Under the pieces are notes generated by a model that did no database searches, was not told the origin of the DNA, and saw nothing but the letters and a program-made list of their open reading frames with translations. Shown here piece after piece: positions 7,839 through 16,492 of a DNA stretch of 64,000 nt; the stretch's first letter is position 1, and each line of letters begins with the position of its first letter. This DNA comes from Tardiphaga sp. 709 (lineage in GTDB: Bacteria > Pseudomonadota > Alphaproteobacteria > Rhizobiales > Xanthobacteraceae). The stretch is from contig NZ_CP135529.1 in the NCBI RefSeq assembly GCF_032401055.1, positions 5,826,501 through 5,890,500 on the forward strand, in the 5' to 3' direction. The position numbers and the translations under genes are program-made.

Positions 7839-8561
7839 TTGGCAAAAACAACTAAAAAAGCGCCGAAGAAAGCATTGAAGTGGCAGCGTGACCCGGAAGG
7901 GATGCGTCTGCGCATTCTCGAGGCTGCCAAGAAGGAATTCGCGAGCAAGGGCCTCGCCGGTGCGCGCGTCGATCGCATTGCTGCACAGGCCGGCGCCAAC
8001 AAACGCATGCTCTACTATCACGTCGGCAACAAGGATGCGCTCTATCTTGCGGTACTCGAAGGTGCCTATGAGCAGATACGCGCCGAAGAACGCACGCTCG
8101 ATCTCGAACATCTCGATCCGCCCGAGGCCATCGAGAGCCTGATCGCCTTCACCTGGAACTACTTTATCCGCAACCCGGAATTCCTCGCGCTGCTCAACAC
8201 CGAGAATCTGGAGCGCGCAAAGCACATCAAGCGCTCCACCAAGGTGAAGTCGATGCATTCGCCATTCGTGGAGATGATCCGCACGGTGGTTCTGCGCGGG
8301 GTGGCAACGGGCGATTTCAAGGTCGCGATGGATCCTGTGCAGCTCTACATTTCCATCGCTGCGTTGAGCTTTTTCTATATCGGCAACAACGCCACGCTCA
8401 GTGTGATCTTCGGCAGGGATCTCCTCGCGAAAGAGGCGAGGGACGAGCGGCTGGCCCATATGGTGGCGCTCGTCCTGGCGGCGCTCACCGGCCGATCCGT
8501 GGCCGAATTTCAGCTCCCGCCGGCGACGGTTGTCCACACGCCGGCCCGCCAAAGCGCCTGA
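7839..8561 (+). CDS. TetR/AcrR family transcriptional regulator
   Basis: Product of about 240 aa. The N-terminal TetR helix-turn-helix covers roughly residues 23-69: RLRILEAAKKEFASKGLAGA, then VDRIAAQAGANKRMLYYHVGNKDALY. The remainder is an all-alpha ligand-binding domain. A lysine-rich leader precedes the HTH. The start is uncertain: TTG at 7839 gives the leader (M)AKTTKKAPKK, while an ATG at 7779 would add 20 residues. The upstream frame remains open far into the opposing permease gene and is not real coding. It lies 116 bp upstream of, and in the same direction as, the ABC/enolase operon, and is divergent from the TSUP gene. Either could be its target. Confidence 0.83.
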   Translation: MAKTTKKAPKKALKWQRDPEGMRLRILEAAKKEFASKGLAGARVDRIAAQAGANKRMLYYHVGNKDALYLAVLEGAYEQIRAEERTLDLEHLDPPEAIESLIAFTWNYFIRNPEFLALLNTENLERAKHIKRSTKVKSMHSPFVEMIRTVVLRGVATGDFKVAMDPVQLYISIAALSFFYIGNNATLSVIFGRDLLAKEARDERLAHMVALVLAALTGRSVAEFQLPPATVVHTPARQSA

Positions 8562-8596
8562 AATCATTGTGTAATTTTTGCTAGTTAAGCGCCCAA

Positions 8597-8627
8597 TTGA
8601 CAACGGCGAAGCCATGCGCTGTATTTA
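8597..8627 (+). promoter_or_regulatory. Candidate promoter of the ABC/enolase/DUF993 operon
   Basis: A perfect TTGACA (8597-8602) is followed, 19 bp later, by TATTTA (8622-8627). It lies in the 116-bp gap between the TetR stop and the permease start. The long spacer makes it weak or activator-dependent. I see no clear TetR-type palindrome here. Confidence 0.35.
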
Positions 8628-8677
8628 TCCAACGAGTTAAATGCGACCGCAAAGCCGGCATCTGGGAGACGAGACGC

Positions 8678-9487
8678 GTGAGTGAGAAGAAAGCACCCGG
8701 CAGTGTATCGAAGCTGCTGAACGCCTCATGGCTGCGCCCATTCCTGTTGCTGGTGATGATCGTTCTCGGCTGGGATCTGGCGATCCGTATCTTCAACATT
8801 CCCGCCTATCAGATCCCTGCGCCCGGCGACGTCGTGAAGGTGCTCTACACCGACTGGCCCGAACTGCTTGCGCAGTCAGGGCCGACGACCTACGCCACGC
8901 TGCTCGGCTTCCTCGCGTCCGCGGTGTTCGGCATTCCCATCGCTATGCTGATCGCCGGCTCCAGGACCGTCGAGAGTTATGTCTATCCACTGCTGGTGTT
9001 CTCCCAGTCGATCCCGAAAGTCGCTATCGCACCCTTGTTCGTGGTGTGGTTCGGCTTCGGTATCGTGCCAAAGATCATCGCCGCCTTCCTGCTCGGCTTT
9101 TTCCCGGTCGTCGTGTCGGCAGTGCAGGGCTTCAAGTCGGTCGATCCCGACATGGTCGATCTCGCCCGCGCGATGAAGGGCAGCCGCTTGCGCGTATTTT
9201 GCGCGGTGAACCTGCCGCACGCGCTGCCGGCGATCTTCTCCGGTCTCAAGGTGTCCGTCACGCTCGCCGTTGTCGGCGCTGTGGTCGGTGAATTCGTCGG
9301 CTCCAATTCCGGCATCGGTTATGTGCTGCAGCGCTCGATCGGCACCTTCGATCTGCCGACGATGTTTGCGGCTCTCGTGATCCTCGCGCTGCTCGGCGTC
9401 ATTCTGTTCTGGCTGGTCGATCGTATCGAACGCTTTGCGATTCCCTGGCACGTCAGCCAGCGCGCGGATGTCTTCATCGGGTCCTGA
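8678..9487 (+). CDS. ABC transporter permease (SsuC/TauC/ThiX type)
   Basis: Product of 269 aa. It is an inner-membrane permease of the BPD_transp_1 family with about six TM helices. The EAA-type loop that contacts the ATPase is visible in VDLARAMKGSRLRVFCAVNLPHALPAIFSGLK (about residues 156-187). The start is GTG at 8678, with GGGAGAC 7 bases before it; the longer ATG/TTG extensions would overlap the promoter. It is first in a seven-gene operon. Together with the next two genes it forms an importer of the nitrate/taurine/pyrimidine class, which handles small organic or inorganic anions and vitamin precursors rather than sugars. Confidence 0.88.
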   Translation: MSEKKAPGSVSKLLNASWLRPFLLLVMIVLGWDLAIRIFNIPAYQIPAPGDVVKVLYTDWPELLAQSGPTTYATLLGFLASAVFGIPIAMLIAGSRTVESYVYPLLVFSQSIPKVAIAPLFVVWFGFGIVPKIIAAFLLGFFPVVVSAVQGFKSVDPDMVDLARAMKGSRLRVFCAVNLPHALPAIFSGLKVSVTLAVVGAVVGEFVGSNSGIGYVLQRSIGTFDLPTMFAALVILALLGVILFWLVDRIERFAIPWHVSQRADVFIGS

Positions 9488-9560
9488 TCGGGACCTGCAA
9501 TTCCAAACAAGCGGTCCGGCGAAACGGGCCGCGATCACCTGCTTCAATGGGAGGCTAAAA

Positions 9561-10553
9561 ATGCTGAAATGGGTTACTGCTGTTTCGACTGCTGCGATCA
9601 CGCTCTCGCTCGCACTCGCCACGCCGGCGGCTGCCGCCGACAAGGTGACGCTGATGCTCAACTGGTATGTCTATGGTGAGCATTCGCCGTTCTATTACGG
9701 CAAGGCCAAGGGCATCTATGAAGCCGAAGGCATCGATCTCGACATTCAGGAAGGCCGCGGTTCCGCTGCCACCGTGCAGGCTGTTGCTGCCAAGAGCGTG
9801 AATTTCGGCTATGTCGACGTTCCCACCATGATGCGCGCAGCTGTGAAGGGCGCCCCGGTGATCGCCACCGGCGTGCTGCTGCAGACCTCGGCCATGTCGG
9901 TGATGGGCTTCGTCGACAAGAACATCAAGAAGCCGGACGATATCAAGGGCAAGACCGTGGCGATCACGCCGGCGGATTCCATGACCCAGATCTGGCCGCT
10001 GTTCCTCAAGAAGGCCGGCCTCAAGGAATCCGATTTCAAGACCGTCGCCGGCGACGGACAGACCAAGCTCAACGCCGTTATCAACGGCCAGGCTGACCTG
10101 CTGCTCGGCTACGTCATGGACCAGTCCATGAAGATCAAGGATGCCACCGGCAAGGATGTGTATCCGATCAAGTTCGCCGATTACGGCATTCATCTGGTGT
10201 CGTCGGGCATCATCACCAATACCGACTATGCCAAGGCCAATCCGGATCTCGTGAAGCGATTCATGTCGGCCACCACCAAGGCCGTCGAAGCTGCGTCGAA
10301 GGAGCCGAAGGCTGCCGCGCAGGCGATCCTCGATGCCAACCCGAAGGGCGGCAAGATCGAGACCCTGACCCAGGGCTTCGAGCTCACCATCCCGCTTTAC
10401 ACGACGCCGGAAACCAAGGGTAAGCGCCCGTTCCAGGTCACCGATCAGAACATGAAGGAATCGGTAGAACTGATGGTCGAGTACGGCGGTCTGGAAGCCA
10501 AGGCCAAGGACAATCCGAAGGCTTTCTACACCAACGAATATCTGCCGAAGTAA
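9561..10553 (+). CDS. ABC transporter substrate-binding protein (NMT1/THI5/SsuA-like)
   Basis: Product of 330 aa. It has a Sec signal peptide with a hydrophobic core ending at about residue 26 (TPAAAA-DK), so it is periplasmic. The mature protein begins VTLMLNWYVYGEHSPFYYGK, the opening strand and ligand motif of NMT1/THI5-like binding proteins. These bind thiamine-precursor pyrimidines, riboflavin, taurine or aromatic acids. The start ATG at 9561 follows GGGAGGCT. It is 73 bp after the permease. Its pairing with sugar-acid-like catabolic enzymes is unusual and may be the best clue to the operon's substrate. Confidence 0.88.
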   Translation: MLKWVTAVSTAAITLSLALATPAAAADKVTLMLNWYVYGEHSPFYYGKAKGIYEAEGIDLDIQEGRGSAATVQAVAAKSVNFGYVDVPTMMRAAVKGAPVIATGVLLQTSAMSVMGFVDKNIKKPDDIKGKTVAITPADSMTQIWPLFLKKAGLKESDFKTVAGDGQTKLNAVINGQADLLLGYVMDQSMKIKDATGKDVYPIKFADYGIHLVSSGIITNTDYAKANPDLVKRFMSATTKAVEAASKEPKAAAQAILDANPKGGKIETLTQGFELTIPLYTTPETKGKRPFQVTDQNMKESVELMVEYGGLEAKAKDNPKAFYTNEYLPK

Positions 10554-10603
10554 CCGGCCCGGCTATCTCGACAAAACTGACGAAACCAACAGGACTAGCC
10601 TTA

Positions 10604-11455
10604 ATGACTGCAGCGATGAGGACCATGAGCGTCGATCAACCGAGTGTGCATCTTCGCGTCGTATCTGAGCAGTCCACACCATCGAAGGCGTCGGGGATCA
10701 ATCTCTCCGGCGTCTCCAAGACCTATGGGACCGGCGACGGCCAGGTGCAGTCGCTGCGTCCCCTGGATTTCCACATCAATGACGGCGAGTTCTTCGTCGT
10801 GGTCGGCCCGTCCGGCTGCGGCAAGTCCACGCTGCTCAAACTGATCTCGGGTCTTCTTGCGCCGACATCAGGCGAAATCCACGTCGACGGCAAGAAAGTC
10901 ACCGAGCCCCATGGCGATGTCGGCATCGTGTTCCAGAACGCGCTGCTGCTGCCGTGGCGGAACATCATCAACAACGTGTTGATGCCCATCGACATGAAGA
11001 ACCTGCCGCGCGCCCAGTATATGGACCGCGCCAAGGAACTGCTGAAGATGGTGGGCCTCGAGGGTTTCGAGAAGAAGCTGCCGTGGCAGCTGTCCGGCGG
11101 TATGCAACAGCGCGCTTCGATCTGCCGCGCGCTGGTGCACGATCCCAAGATCATGATGATGGACGAGCCGTTCGGCGCGCTCGACGCCATGACGCGCGAG
11201 AAGATGAATGTCGAGCTGTCGCGTATTCAGCGCACCACCGGCAAGACAATTCTCCTTATCACCCATTCGATTCCGGAAGCGGTGTTCCTTGCCGACAAGG
11301 TGCTGGTCATGACCGAGCGCCCTGGCGGCATCGCTGCGATCTACGACGTGCCGCTCGGCCGCGAGCGCACGCTCGATGCGATGTCGAACCCGATCTTCAC
11401 CGATCTGGTCGCGCGCATCCGCAAGCATTTCATGACCAACAGCACGCTGGACTAA
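10604..11455 (+). CDS. ABC transporter ATP-binding protein (SsuB/TauB type)
   Basis: Product of 283 aa. Walker A is GPSGCGKST, the Q-loop is in VFQNALLLPW, the ABC signature is LSGGMQQR, Walker B is IMMMDEPFGALD, and the switch His is in LLITHS. It energises import by the preceding permease and binding protein. The start at 10604 follows AGGACT; internal ATGs at 10616 and 10625 are alternatives, and the first 30 residues precede the conserved fold. It ends 5 bp before the enolase-superfamily gene, tying the transporter to the catabolic genes. Confidence 0.9.
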   Translation: MTAAMRTMSVDQPSVHLRVVSEQSTPSKASGINLSGVSKTYGTGDGQVQSLRPLDFHINDGEFFVVVGPSGCGKSTLLKLISGLLAPTSGEIHVDGKKVTEPHGDVGIVFQNALLLPWRNIINNVLMPIDMKNLPRAQYMDRAKELLKMVGLEGFEKKLPWQLSGGMQQRASICRALVHDPKIMMMDEPFGALDAMTREKMNVELSRIQRTTGKTILLITHSIPEAVFLADKVLVMTERPGGIAAIYDVPLGRERTLDAMSNPIFTDLVARIRKHFMTNSTLD

Positions 11456-11460
11456 GGCCC

Positions 11461-12879
11461 ATGTCCATGTCGACACGGATCGCCTTGCGAGACATTACGC
11501 TGTTCGAGCGCCACGTGGCGTTCGTGCGGCCGTTTCGCTTTGGCGCTGTGACGGTCAATGCAGCGCCGCAGGCTTTCGTGCGGGTCGAGCTTGAGGTCGA
11601 GGGCAGGGGCGTGTTCGTCGGCGCATCCGCCGAGCTGATGGTGCCGAAGTGGTTCGACAAGCGGCCGCATCTCGCTATCGATGACACCGTGAATGAGCTC
11701 CGGCAGTCGCTGGCAATCGCGAAAGAGCTCTATCGCGCGCAGTCCGGCTTCATCTCCGCCTTCGGCCTGCATGCCGCCTGTATTGGCGAGCAGATGACGG
11801 CCTGCGCTGATGCGGATATTCCACCGCTGGCTGCAAGCTTCGGTCCGGCGGAAATCGACAAGGCTGTGCTCGACGCACTGCTGCGTGGCTTGGGCACGGA
11901 TTTCTTCACGGGCATGAAGGCCAACGTCACCGGTCTTACCGCGCGTCTTGCTCCCGATCTCGGCGCCGACGACATCGCGACGTTCCTGGCCAGCCGTCAC
12001 CGGCTTGAGCGCGTCGCGCTGCGCCACACCGTCGGCCTTGATGACACCATCGAAGGCGAGGGCGGTGTCGCCGACCCCCGTGAGAATAGCGGTGCGCGCT
12101 ACTTCAAGCTCAAGATGAACGGCAATCCGGAAGCGGATGCAGCACGGCTGACGCGCATTGGTCAGGCGCTAAAGACGCTGCCTTATGACTACCAGGTCTC
12201 GCTCGACGCCAATGAGCAATATGCCGATCTCAACGCGCTCGGCGCGCTGGTCGATCGCCTCGACAATGACAGCGCACTGGCGCCGATTGCATCCAAGTTA
12301 CTTTACATCGAACAGCCGATGCCGCGTGACATCACGCGGGAGTCACCGCTCGGCAATTTGTCGTCGCGCAATTTCATCATCGACGAAGCCGACGACAATT
12401 GGGACGCATTCCCCGCCGCCAAGGTGCTGGGCTATCGGGGCATTTCCTCGAAATCCTGCAAGGGCTTCTACAAGTCGATTGCGAATGCGACCCGTGCTGC
12501 CGCGTGGAGCGCGCAGGGCGTCGGGCACTTCATCACCGGTGAGGATCTCACCTGCCAGGCCGGCCTCGGCGTGCAGCAGGATCTGGCGCTTGGCGCGCTG
12601 ATCGGCGTCACCCATGCCGAGCGCAACGGCCATCATTACGTCGATGGCTTCGGTACCGCGCCGGAAGGCGAGGCCGAAGCGTTCCTCAAAGCCCATCCCG
12701 ATCTCTACAGCCGCGACGGCGATATCGTCCGGTTGCAGATCCACAACGGCGATCTCCTCACGGGATCACTGACCTCTGCCGGATTTGCATCCGGCGCACA
12801 TCCGGACTGGTCGGCGCTGGCGCCACTCCAGCTCGCTTCATCCGATCATTCTCAAACTAAAGTTCTCCAGGAGTCCTGA
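11461..12879 (+). CDS. Enolase-superfamily protein (mandelate racemase/muconate lactonizing-like)
   Basis: Product of 472 aa, longer than the usual 360-400 aa. The C-terminal barrel shows enolase-superfamily motifs in order: a K-x-K strand (YFKLKMNG), a metal Asp (VSLDANEQY), a Glu (LYIEQPM), an acidic pair (FIIDEADDN) and a late Lys strand (ISSKSCKG). The KxK and KxxK lysines point to the muconate lactonizing (MLE) subgroup, where they abstract the alpha proton of a carboxylate. Reactions in this group are dehydration, cycloisomerisation or epimerisation; I cannot assign one. The start is ATG 11461, 5 bp after the ATPase gene; the frame is open far upstream but that part shadows the ATPase gene. 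Confidence 0.75.
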   Translation: MSMSTRIALRDITLFERHVAFVRPFRFGAVTVNAAPQAFVRVELEVEGRGVFVGASAELMVPKWFDKRPHLAIDDTVNELRQSLAIAKELYRAQSGFISAFGLHAACIGEQMTACADADIPPLAASFGPAEIDKAVLDALLRGLGTDFFTGMKANVTGLTARLAPDLGADDIATFLASRHRLERVALRHTVGLDDTIEGEGGVADPRENSGARYFKLKMNGNPEADAARLTRIGQALKTLPYDYQVSLDANEQYADLNALGALVDRLDNDSALAPIASKLLYIEQPMPRDITRESPLGNLSSRNFIIDEADDNWDAFPAAKVLGYRGISSKSCKGFYKSIANATRAAAWSAQGVGHFITGEDLTCQAGLGVQQDLALGALIGVTHAERNGHHYVDGFGTAPEGEAEAFLKAHPDLYSRDGDIVRLQIHNGDLLTGSLTSAGFASGAHPDWSALAPLQLASSDHSQTKVLQES

Positions 12880-12881
12880 CT

Positions 12882-14033
12882 ATGGCTGTCCACCGCCTCG
12901 GCATCATCATGAACGGCATCACCGGCCGTATGGGTCTCAACCAGCATCTCGTGCGCTCGATCGTTGCGATCCGTGCGCAGGGCGGCGTGACCCTGAAGAA
13001 CGGCGATCGCATGATGCCGGATCCGATCCTGGTCGGCCGCAATGCCGAGAAGATCGAAGGCCTCGCCAAGAAGTACGGCATCGAGCGCTGGACCACCGAT
13101 CTCGACAAGGCCTTCGCCGACAAGAACGACACCATCTTCTTCGATGCGGCGACCACGCAGGCACGCCCGGGTCTGCTCAACCGCGCCATCGAGGCCGGCA
13201 AGCATATCTATTGCGAGAAGCCGATCGCGACCAATCTCGAAGCCGCGCTCGACGTCATCAAGAAGGCGAACGCCAGGGGTCTCAAGCACGGCACCGTGCA
13301 GGACAAGCTATTCCTGCCCGGTCTGAAGAAGCTGGCGATGCTGCGCGACAGCGGTTTCTTCGGCAAGATGCTCTCGGTGCGCGGCGAGTTTGGCTACTGG
13401 GTATTCGAAGGCGACTGGCAGGAAGCCCAGCGCCCGTCTTGGAACTACCGCGCCGAAGATGGCGGCGGCATGATCCTCGACATGGTCTGCCACTGGCGGT
13501 ACGTGCTCGACAACCTGTTCGGCGAAGTCGAGAGCCTCACTTGCCTTGGCACCACTGACATCCCGGCGCGCTGGGACGAGCAGGGCAAGAAGTACACGGC
13601 GACCGCCGACGACTCGGCTTATGCGACCTTCAAGCTGAAGGGCGGCGTCATCGCGCATATGAACATGTCCTGGGCCACGCGCGTCTATCGCGATGACCTC
13701 GTGACTTTCCAGGTCGACGGCACCCACGGTTCAGCCGTTGCCGGTCTCACCGAATGCATGATCCAGGCCCGTCAGGCGACGCCGCGCCCGATCTGGAATC
13801 CCGACGAGAAGCGCACCCACGACTTCTATGCCGACTGGCAGAAGGTTCCGGACAACGCCGTCTACGACAACGGCTTCAAGGAGCAGTGGGAAATGTTCAT
13901 CCGTCACGTCTGTGAGGATGCGCCCTACAAGTACACGCTGCTCGAAGGCGCCAAGGGCGTGCAGCTCGTCGAATGCGCGCTGGAAAGCTGGAAGGAGCGC
14001 CGCTGGATCGACGTTCCCGCACTCAAGGTCTGA
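12882..14033 (+). CDS. Gfo/Idh/MocA family NAD(P)-dependent oxidoreductase
   Basis: Product of 383 aa. The N-terminal Rossmann domain starts with RLGIIMNGITGRMG, and the family motif CEKPIA (usually EKP) follows. The catalytic region is GGGMILDMVCHWRYVLDNLFG, where an Asp and His pair normally acts on the substrate hydroxyl. Family members oxidise sugars, inositols and related polyols. The start is 2 bp after the preceding stop, and the DUF993 gene follows 8 bp downstream. The variant nucleotide loop (MNGITGRMG) is unusual compared with the typical GxGxxG. Substrate unknown. Confidence 0.85.
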   Translation: MAVHRLGIIMNGITGRMGLNQHLVRSIVAIRAQGGVTLKNGDRMMPDPILVGRNAEKIEGLAKKYGIERWTTDLDKAFADKNDTIFFDAATTQARPGLLNRAIEAGKHIYCEKPIATNLEAALDVIKKANARGLKHGTVQDKLFLPGLKKLAMLRDSGFFGKMLSVRGEFGYWVFEGDWQEAQRPSWNYRAEDGGGMILDMVCHWRYVLDNLFGEVESLTCLGTTDIPARWDEQGKKYTATADDSAYATFKLKGGVIAHMNMSWATRVYRDDLVTFQVDGTHGSAVAGLTECMIQARQATPRPIWNPDEKRTHDFYADWQKVPDNAVYDNGFKEQWEMFIRHVCEDAPYKYTLLEGAKGVQLVECALESWKERRWIDVPALKV

Positions 14034-14041
14034 GGTTCGCC

Positions 14042-15241
14042 ATGAACAAGCCAGTCATGCCCACGTCGACTGCGTCGTCGCTGTCGCTGAAACTGCCGAA
14101 GGCCGATCGTTCGATCGAGACCTATCGTCTCGCAGCATCGCGCACGTTTCCGGCCAAGCTGGAAGGCGCGCTGAACCGCATCGCCTTCTCGGCGGCGCAT
14201 ATCGTCGCCGACCCGCTGGCGGAGTGCGATCCGTGGCTCAATCAGACCATCGATTGGGACCGCACCATCGCATTTCGTGAACACGTCTGGGATCTCGGTC
14301 TCGGCGTCGCAGAAGCGATGGACACCGCTCAGCGCGGCATGGGTATGGACTGGCCGACCTCGCTCGAACTCATCACGCGCTCCGTCGCGGCGGCCAAGCC
14401 GCGCGGCGCGCTGGTATTCTCGGGCGCCGGCACCGATCACCTCGCGGTGGAGGATGCCAGGTCGATTGATGACGTGATCAAGGCCTACGAACAGCAGTTC
14501 GAAGCCATCGAGAAGGTCGGCGGTCGCATCATCCTGATGGCGTCGCGTGCGCTGGCCAAGCTCGGCAAGAGCGCCGAGGATTACGGCCGCGTCTATGACC
14601 GCATCCTGTCGCAGTCGGCGCAGCCGGTGATCATCCACTGGCTCGGCGACATGTTCGATCCGGCGTTGGCGAATTACTGGGGCACGTCGAGCCTCGACAC
14701 CGCGATGGATATCGCGGTCGATGTCATCAACCGTAACGCCGCCAAGGTCGACGGCGTCAAGGTGTCGCTGCTCGATGCGCAGCGCGAGATCGACATGCGT
14801 CGCCGTCTTGATCCCAAGGTCAAGATGTATACTGGCGACGATTTCAACTATGCGGAACTGATCGCCGGCGACGACAAGGGCTTCTCGCACGCGCTGCTCG
14901 GCATCTTCGATGCCATCGCGCCGGCCGCGTCTTATGCATTGTCGCGTCTGGCGGCAGGCGACGAGGCCGGCTTCCACGACGTACTCGGCCCAACGGTGCC
15001 GCTGTCGCGTCACATCTTTAAGGCGCCGACGCGGTTCTACAAAACCGGTATCGTGTTCATGGCCTATCTCAACGGCCATCAGGACCACTTCACCATGATC
15101 GGCGGGCAGGAGAGCACGCGCTCGACCCAGCATCTCGCCGAACTGTTTCGCCTCGCCGACAAGGCGGGTCTGCTCGCCAATCCCGAATTGGCGACGCAGC
15201 GCATGAAGGCGATCATGGCAACGCGCGGGATCGAAGCCTGA
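14042..15241 (+). CDS. DUF993 family protein (dihydrodipicolinate-synthase-like aldolase fold)
   Basis: Product of 399 aa. I recognise it as DUF993, often annotated as a dihydrodipicolinate synthase family protein. Such proteins have a TIM-barrel with a likely Schiff-base lysine and cleave or condense keto-acids. Recognisable stretches are MDWPTSLELITRSVAAA, RALAKLGKSAEDYGRVYDRI and PVIIHWLGDMFDPAL. The start is ATG 14042; the stop overlaps nothing, and the next gene starts 1 bp later. It is embedded between a Gfo/Idh dehydrogenase and a sugar-isomerase-like protein, consistent with retro-aldol cleavage late in a pathway. Activity is inference; the family has no function I can name. Confidence 0.75.
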   Translation: MNKPVMPTSTASSLSLKLPKADRSIETYRLAASRTFPAKLEGALNRIAFSAAHIVADPLAECDPWLNQTIDWDRTIAFREHVWDLGLGVAEAMDTAQRGMGMDWPTSLELITRSVAAAKPRGALVFSGAGTDHLAVEDARSIDDVIKAYEQQFEAIEKVGGRIILMASRALAKLGKSAEDYGRVYDRILSQSAQPVIIHWLGDMFDPALANYWGTSSLDTAMDIAVDVINRNAAKVDGVKVSLLDAQREIDMRRRLDPKVKMYTGDDFNYAELIAGDDKGFSHALLGIFDAIAPAASYALSRLAAGDEAGFHDVLGPTVPLSRHIFKAPTRFYKTGIVFMAYLNGHQDHFTMIGGQESTRSTQHLAELFRLADKAGLLANPELATQRMKAIMATRGIEA

Positions 15242-15242
15242 G

Positions 15243-16106
15243 ATGCGTGACTTTTCCAACGACCATCGCTGGCTGTCGCTGAACACGGCGACAGTCCGCA
15301 AGCAGGGCGACTTCGTCGCGATCGCCGAGGCCTGTGCACGTCACAAGATCCGCGGCGTCTCGCCGTGGCGCGATCAGGTCGCCCATGTCGGTCTCGACAA
15401 GGCCGTGAAGGCGGTGCGGGATCATGATCTCGAACTGTCCGGTTATTGCCGCGGCGGGATGTTCGTCTCGGACGAAGCCCATCGCCAGCAGCAGCGCGAC
15501 GACAACAAGCGCTGCGTCGATGAAGCGGTGGCATTGGGCTCACCGTGCATCGTGCTCGTCGTCGGCGGGTTGCCGCAATATTCACGGCCGGGCTCTGCGC
15601 CTTCGAAGAACATCATCAATGCGCGCGCGCAGGTCGATGATGGCATCGCCGAGATGATGGAATATGCGAGTCAAGCGAAGATGCCGCTGGCCATCGAGCC
15701 GCTGCATCCGGCTTACGCCGCCGACCGCGCCTGCGTGAACACCACCGAACAGGCGCTTGATATCTGCGACCGGCTCGATCCCAACCGCACCGGCATGCTC
15801 GGCGTCGCCCTCGACGTCTATCACATCTGGTGGGATCCGGAGCTGCACGCGCAGATCGCGCGGGCAGGGCAGGACCGTCTGCTCGCATTTCACGTTTGCG
15901 ACTGGCTGGTGCCGACGAAGGATATCCTCAACGACCGCGGCATGATGGGCGACGGTGTCATCGATATCCGCAGCGCACGTGCTGCTGTGGAAGCGCAGGG
16001 CTTCGCCGGTTATTCCGAGATCGAGATCTTCTCGGAGAACTGGTGGAGCAAGTCGATGGACGAGGTGCTGACGACCTGTATCGAGCGGCACAAGACGGTG
16101 GTGTAA
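15243..16106 (+). CDS. Sugar phosphate isomerase/epimerase-like TIM-barrel protein
   Basis: Product of 287 aa of the AP-endonuclease-2 / xylose-isomerase-like TIM-barrel superfamily. Likely metal-ligand positions are visible in LAIEPLHP (Glu), VALDVYHIWW (Asp, His), LAFHVCDW (His) and YSEIEIFSENWW (Glu). These enzymes isomerise or epimerise sugars, inosose or hydroxypyruvate-type compounds. It starts 1 bp after the DUF993 stop and is the last gene of the operon; a run of strong hairpins follows. Confidence 0.8.
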   Translation: MRDFSNDHRWLSLNTATVRKQGDFVAIAEACARHKIRGVSPWRDQVAHVGLDKAVKAVRDHDLELSGYCRGGMFVSDEAHRQQQRDDNKRCVDEAVALGSPCIVLVVGGLPQYSRPGSAPSKNIINARAQVDDGIAEMMEYASQAKMPLAIEPLHPAYAADRACVNTTEQALDICDRLDPNRTGMLGVALDVYHIWWDPELHAQIARAGQDRLLAFHVCDWLVPTKDILNDRGMMGDGVIDIRSARAAVEAQGFAGYSEIEIFSENWWSKSMDEVLTTCIERHKTVV

Positions 16107-16216
16107 AGCACGGTTTAGCGTCGAAACGCACGAACCTGACAGGCCAAAGCGGGGAAACCTGCAGAGGCCGCGTCCCAGGAAGCGCGGCCCCAGGAACAGA
16201 AATCGCCCATAGCAGT

Positions 16217-16359
16217 CGCAGACTGCGTAAACTTGTCTGCGGTGTGGCGCGCCGTGAGGCGTTGCGCGGTTGCAGCTTACCGGCGTTCCGGTGGAGCGAA
16301 TCGCGACAGAAACCACCCTTTGCGCCTCACGGCGCGCTGCCACCCCTCATCTTGAGGGG
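16217..16359. repeat. Cluster of three perfect hairpins in the 386-bp gap after the operon
   Basis: Seen directly: CGCAGAC (16217-16223) pairs with GTCTGCG (16235-16241). The 15-mer GCGCGCCGTGAGGCG (16247-16261) pairs perfectly with CGCCTCACGGCGCGC (16323-16337) over a 61-base loop. CCCCTCA (16343-16349) pairs with TGAGGGG (16353-16359) over 3 bases. There is no T-run. The gap from 16107 to 16492 contains no convincing gene. These structures may end or protect the upstream transcript, or be a dispersed repeat. Confidence 0.7.
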
Positions 16360-16455
16360 GGCGCATAGCTCGGGCGCATTTGCGTCGTGAGGATGCAACA
16401 CTGTGGCGGCCAGATACCACCTGCAGTCATTCTCCGGATGCAACGCACCATTTTC

Positions 16456-16486
16456 TTGACACGAATAGAGGTGAGTGCTTACTCAC
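16456..16486 (+). promoter_or_regulatory. Promoter and TetR operator of the efflux operon
   Basis: TTGACA lies at 16456-16461. A perfect palindrome GTGAGT-GCTT-ACTCAC (16471-16486) covers the expected -10 region (TTACTC at 16479). It ends 6 bp before the ATG of the TetR gene. The geometry is that of an auto-repressing TetR/AcrR operator that blocks RNA polymerase. Predicted initiation would fall at or near the ATG, so the mRNA could be leaderless. Confidence 0.75.
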
Positions 16487-16492
16487 GACGCT

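Noticed and set aside
6895-7851. Alternative 318-codon minus-strand frame over the TSUP gene
   Set aside because: It is a different frame from the membrane protein; the translation is Cys/His/Arg-rich with no membrane pattern.
10954-11460. Extension of the enolase-superfamily frame to the left
   Set aside because: It lies wholly within the ABC ATPase gene in another frame, and its Arg/His-rich translation has no domain. The start at 11461 is natural.
13925-15301. 458-codon minus-strand frame opposite the DUF993 gene
   Set aside because: It covers three well-supported plus-strand genes. The protein is Arg/Asp/His-rich without motifs.
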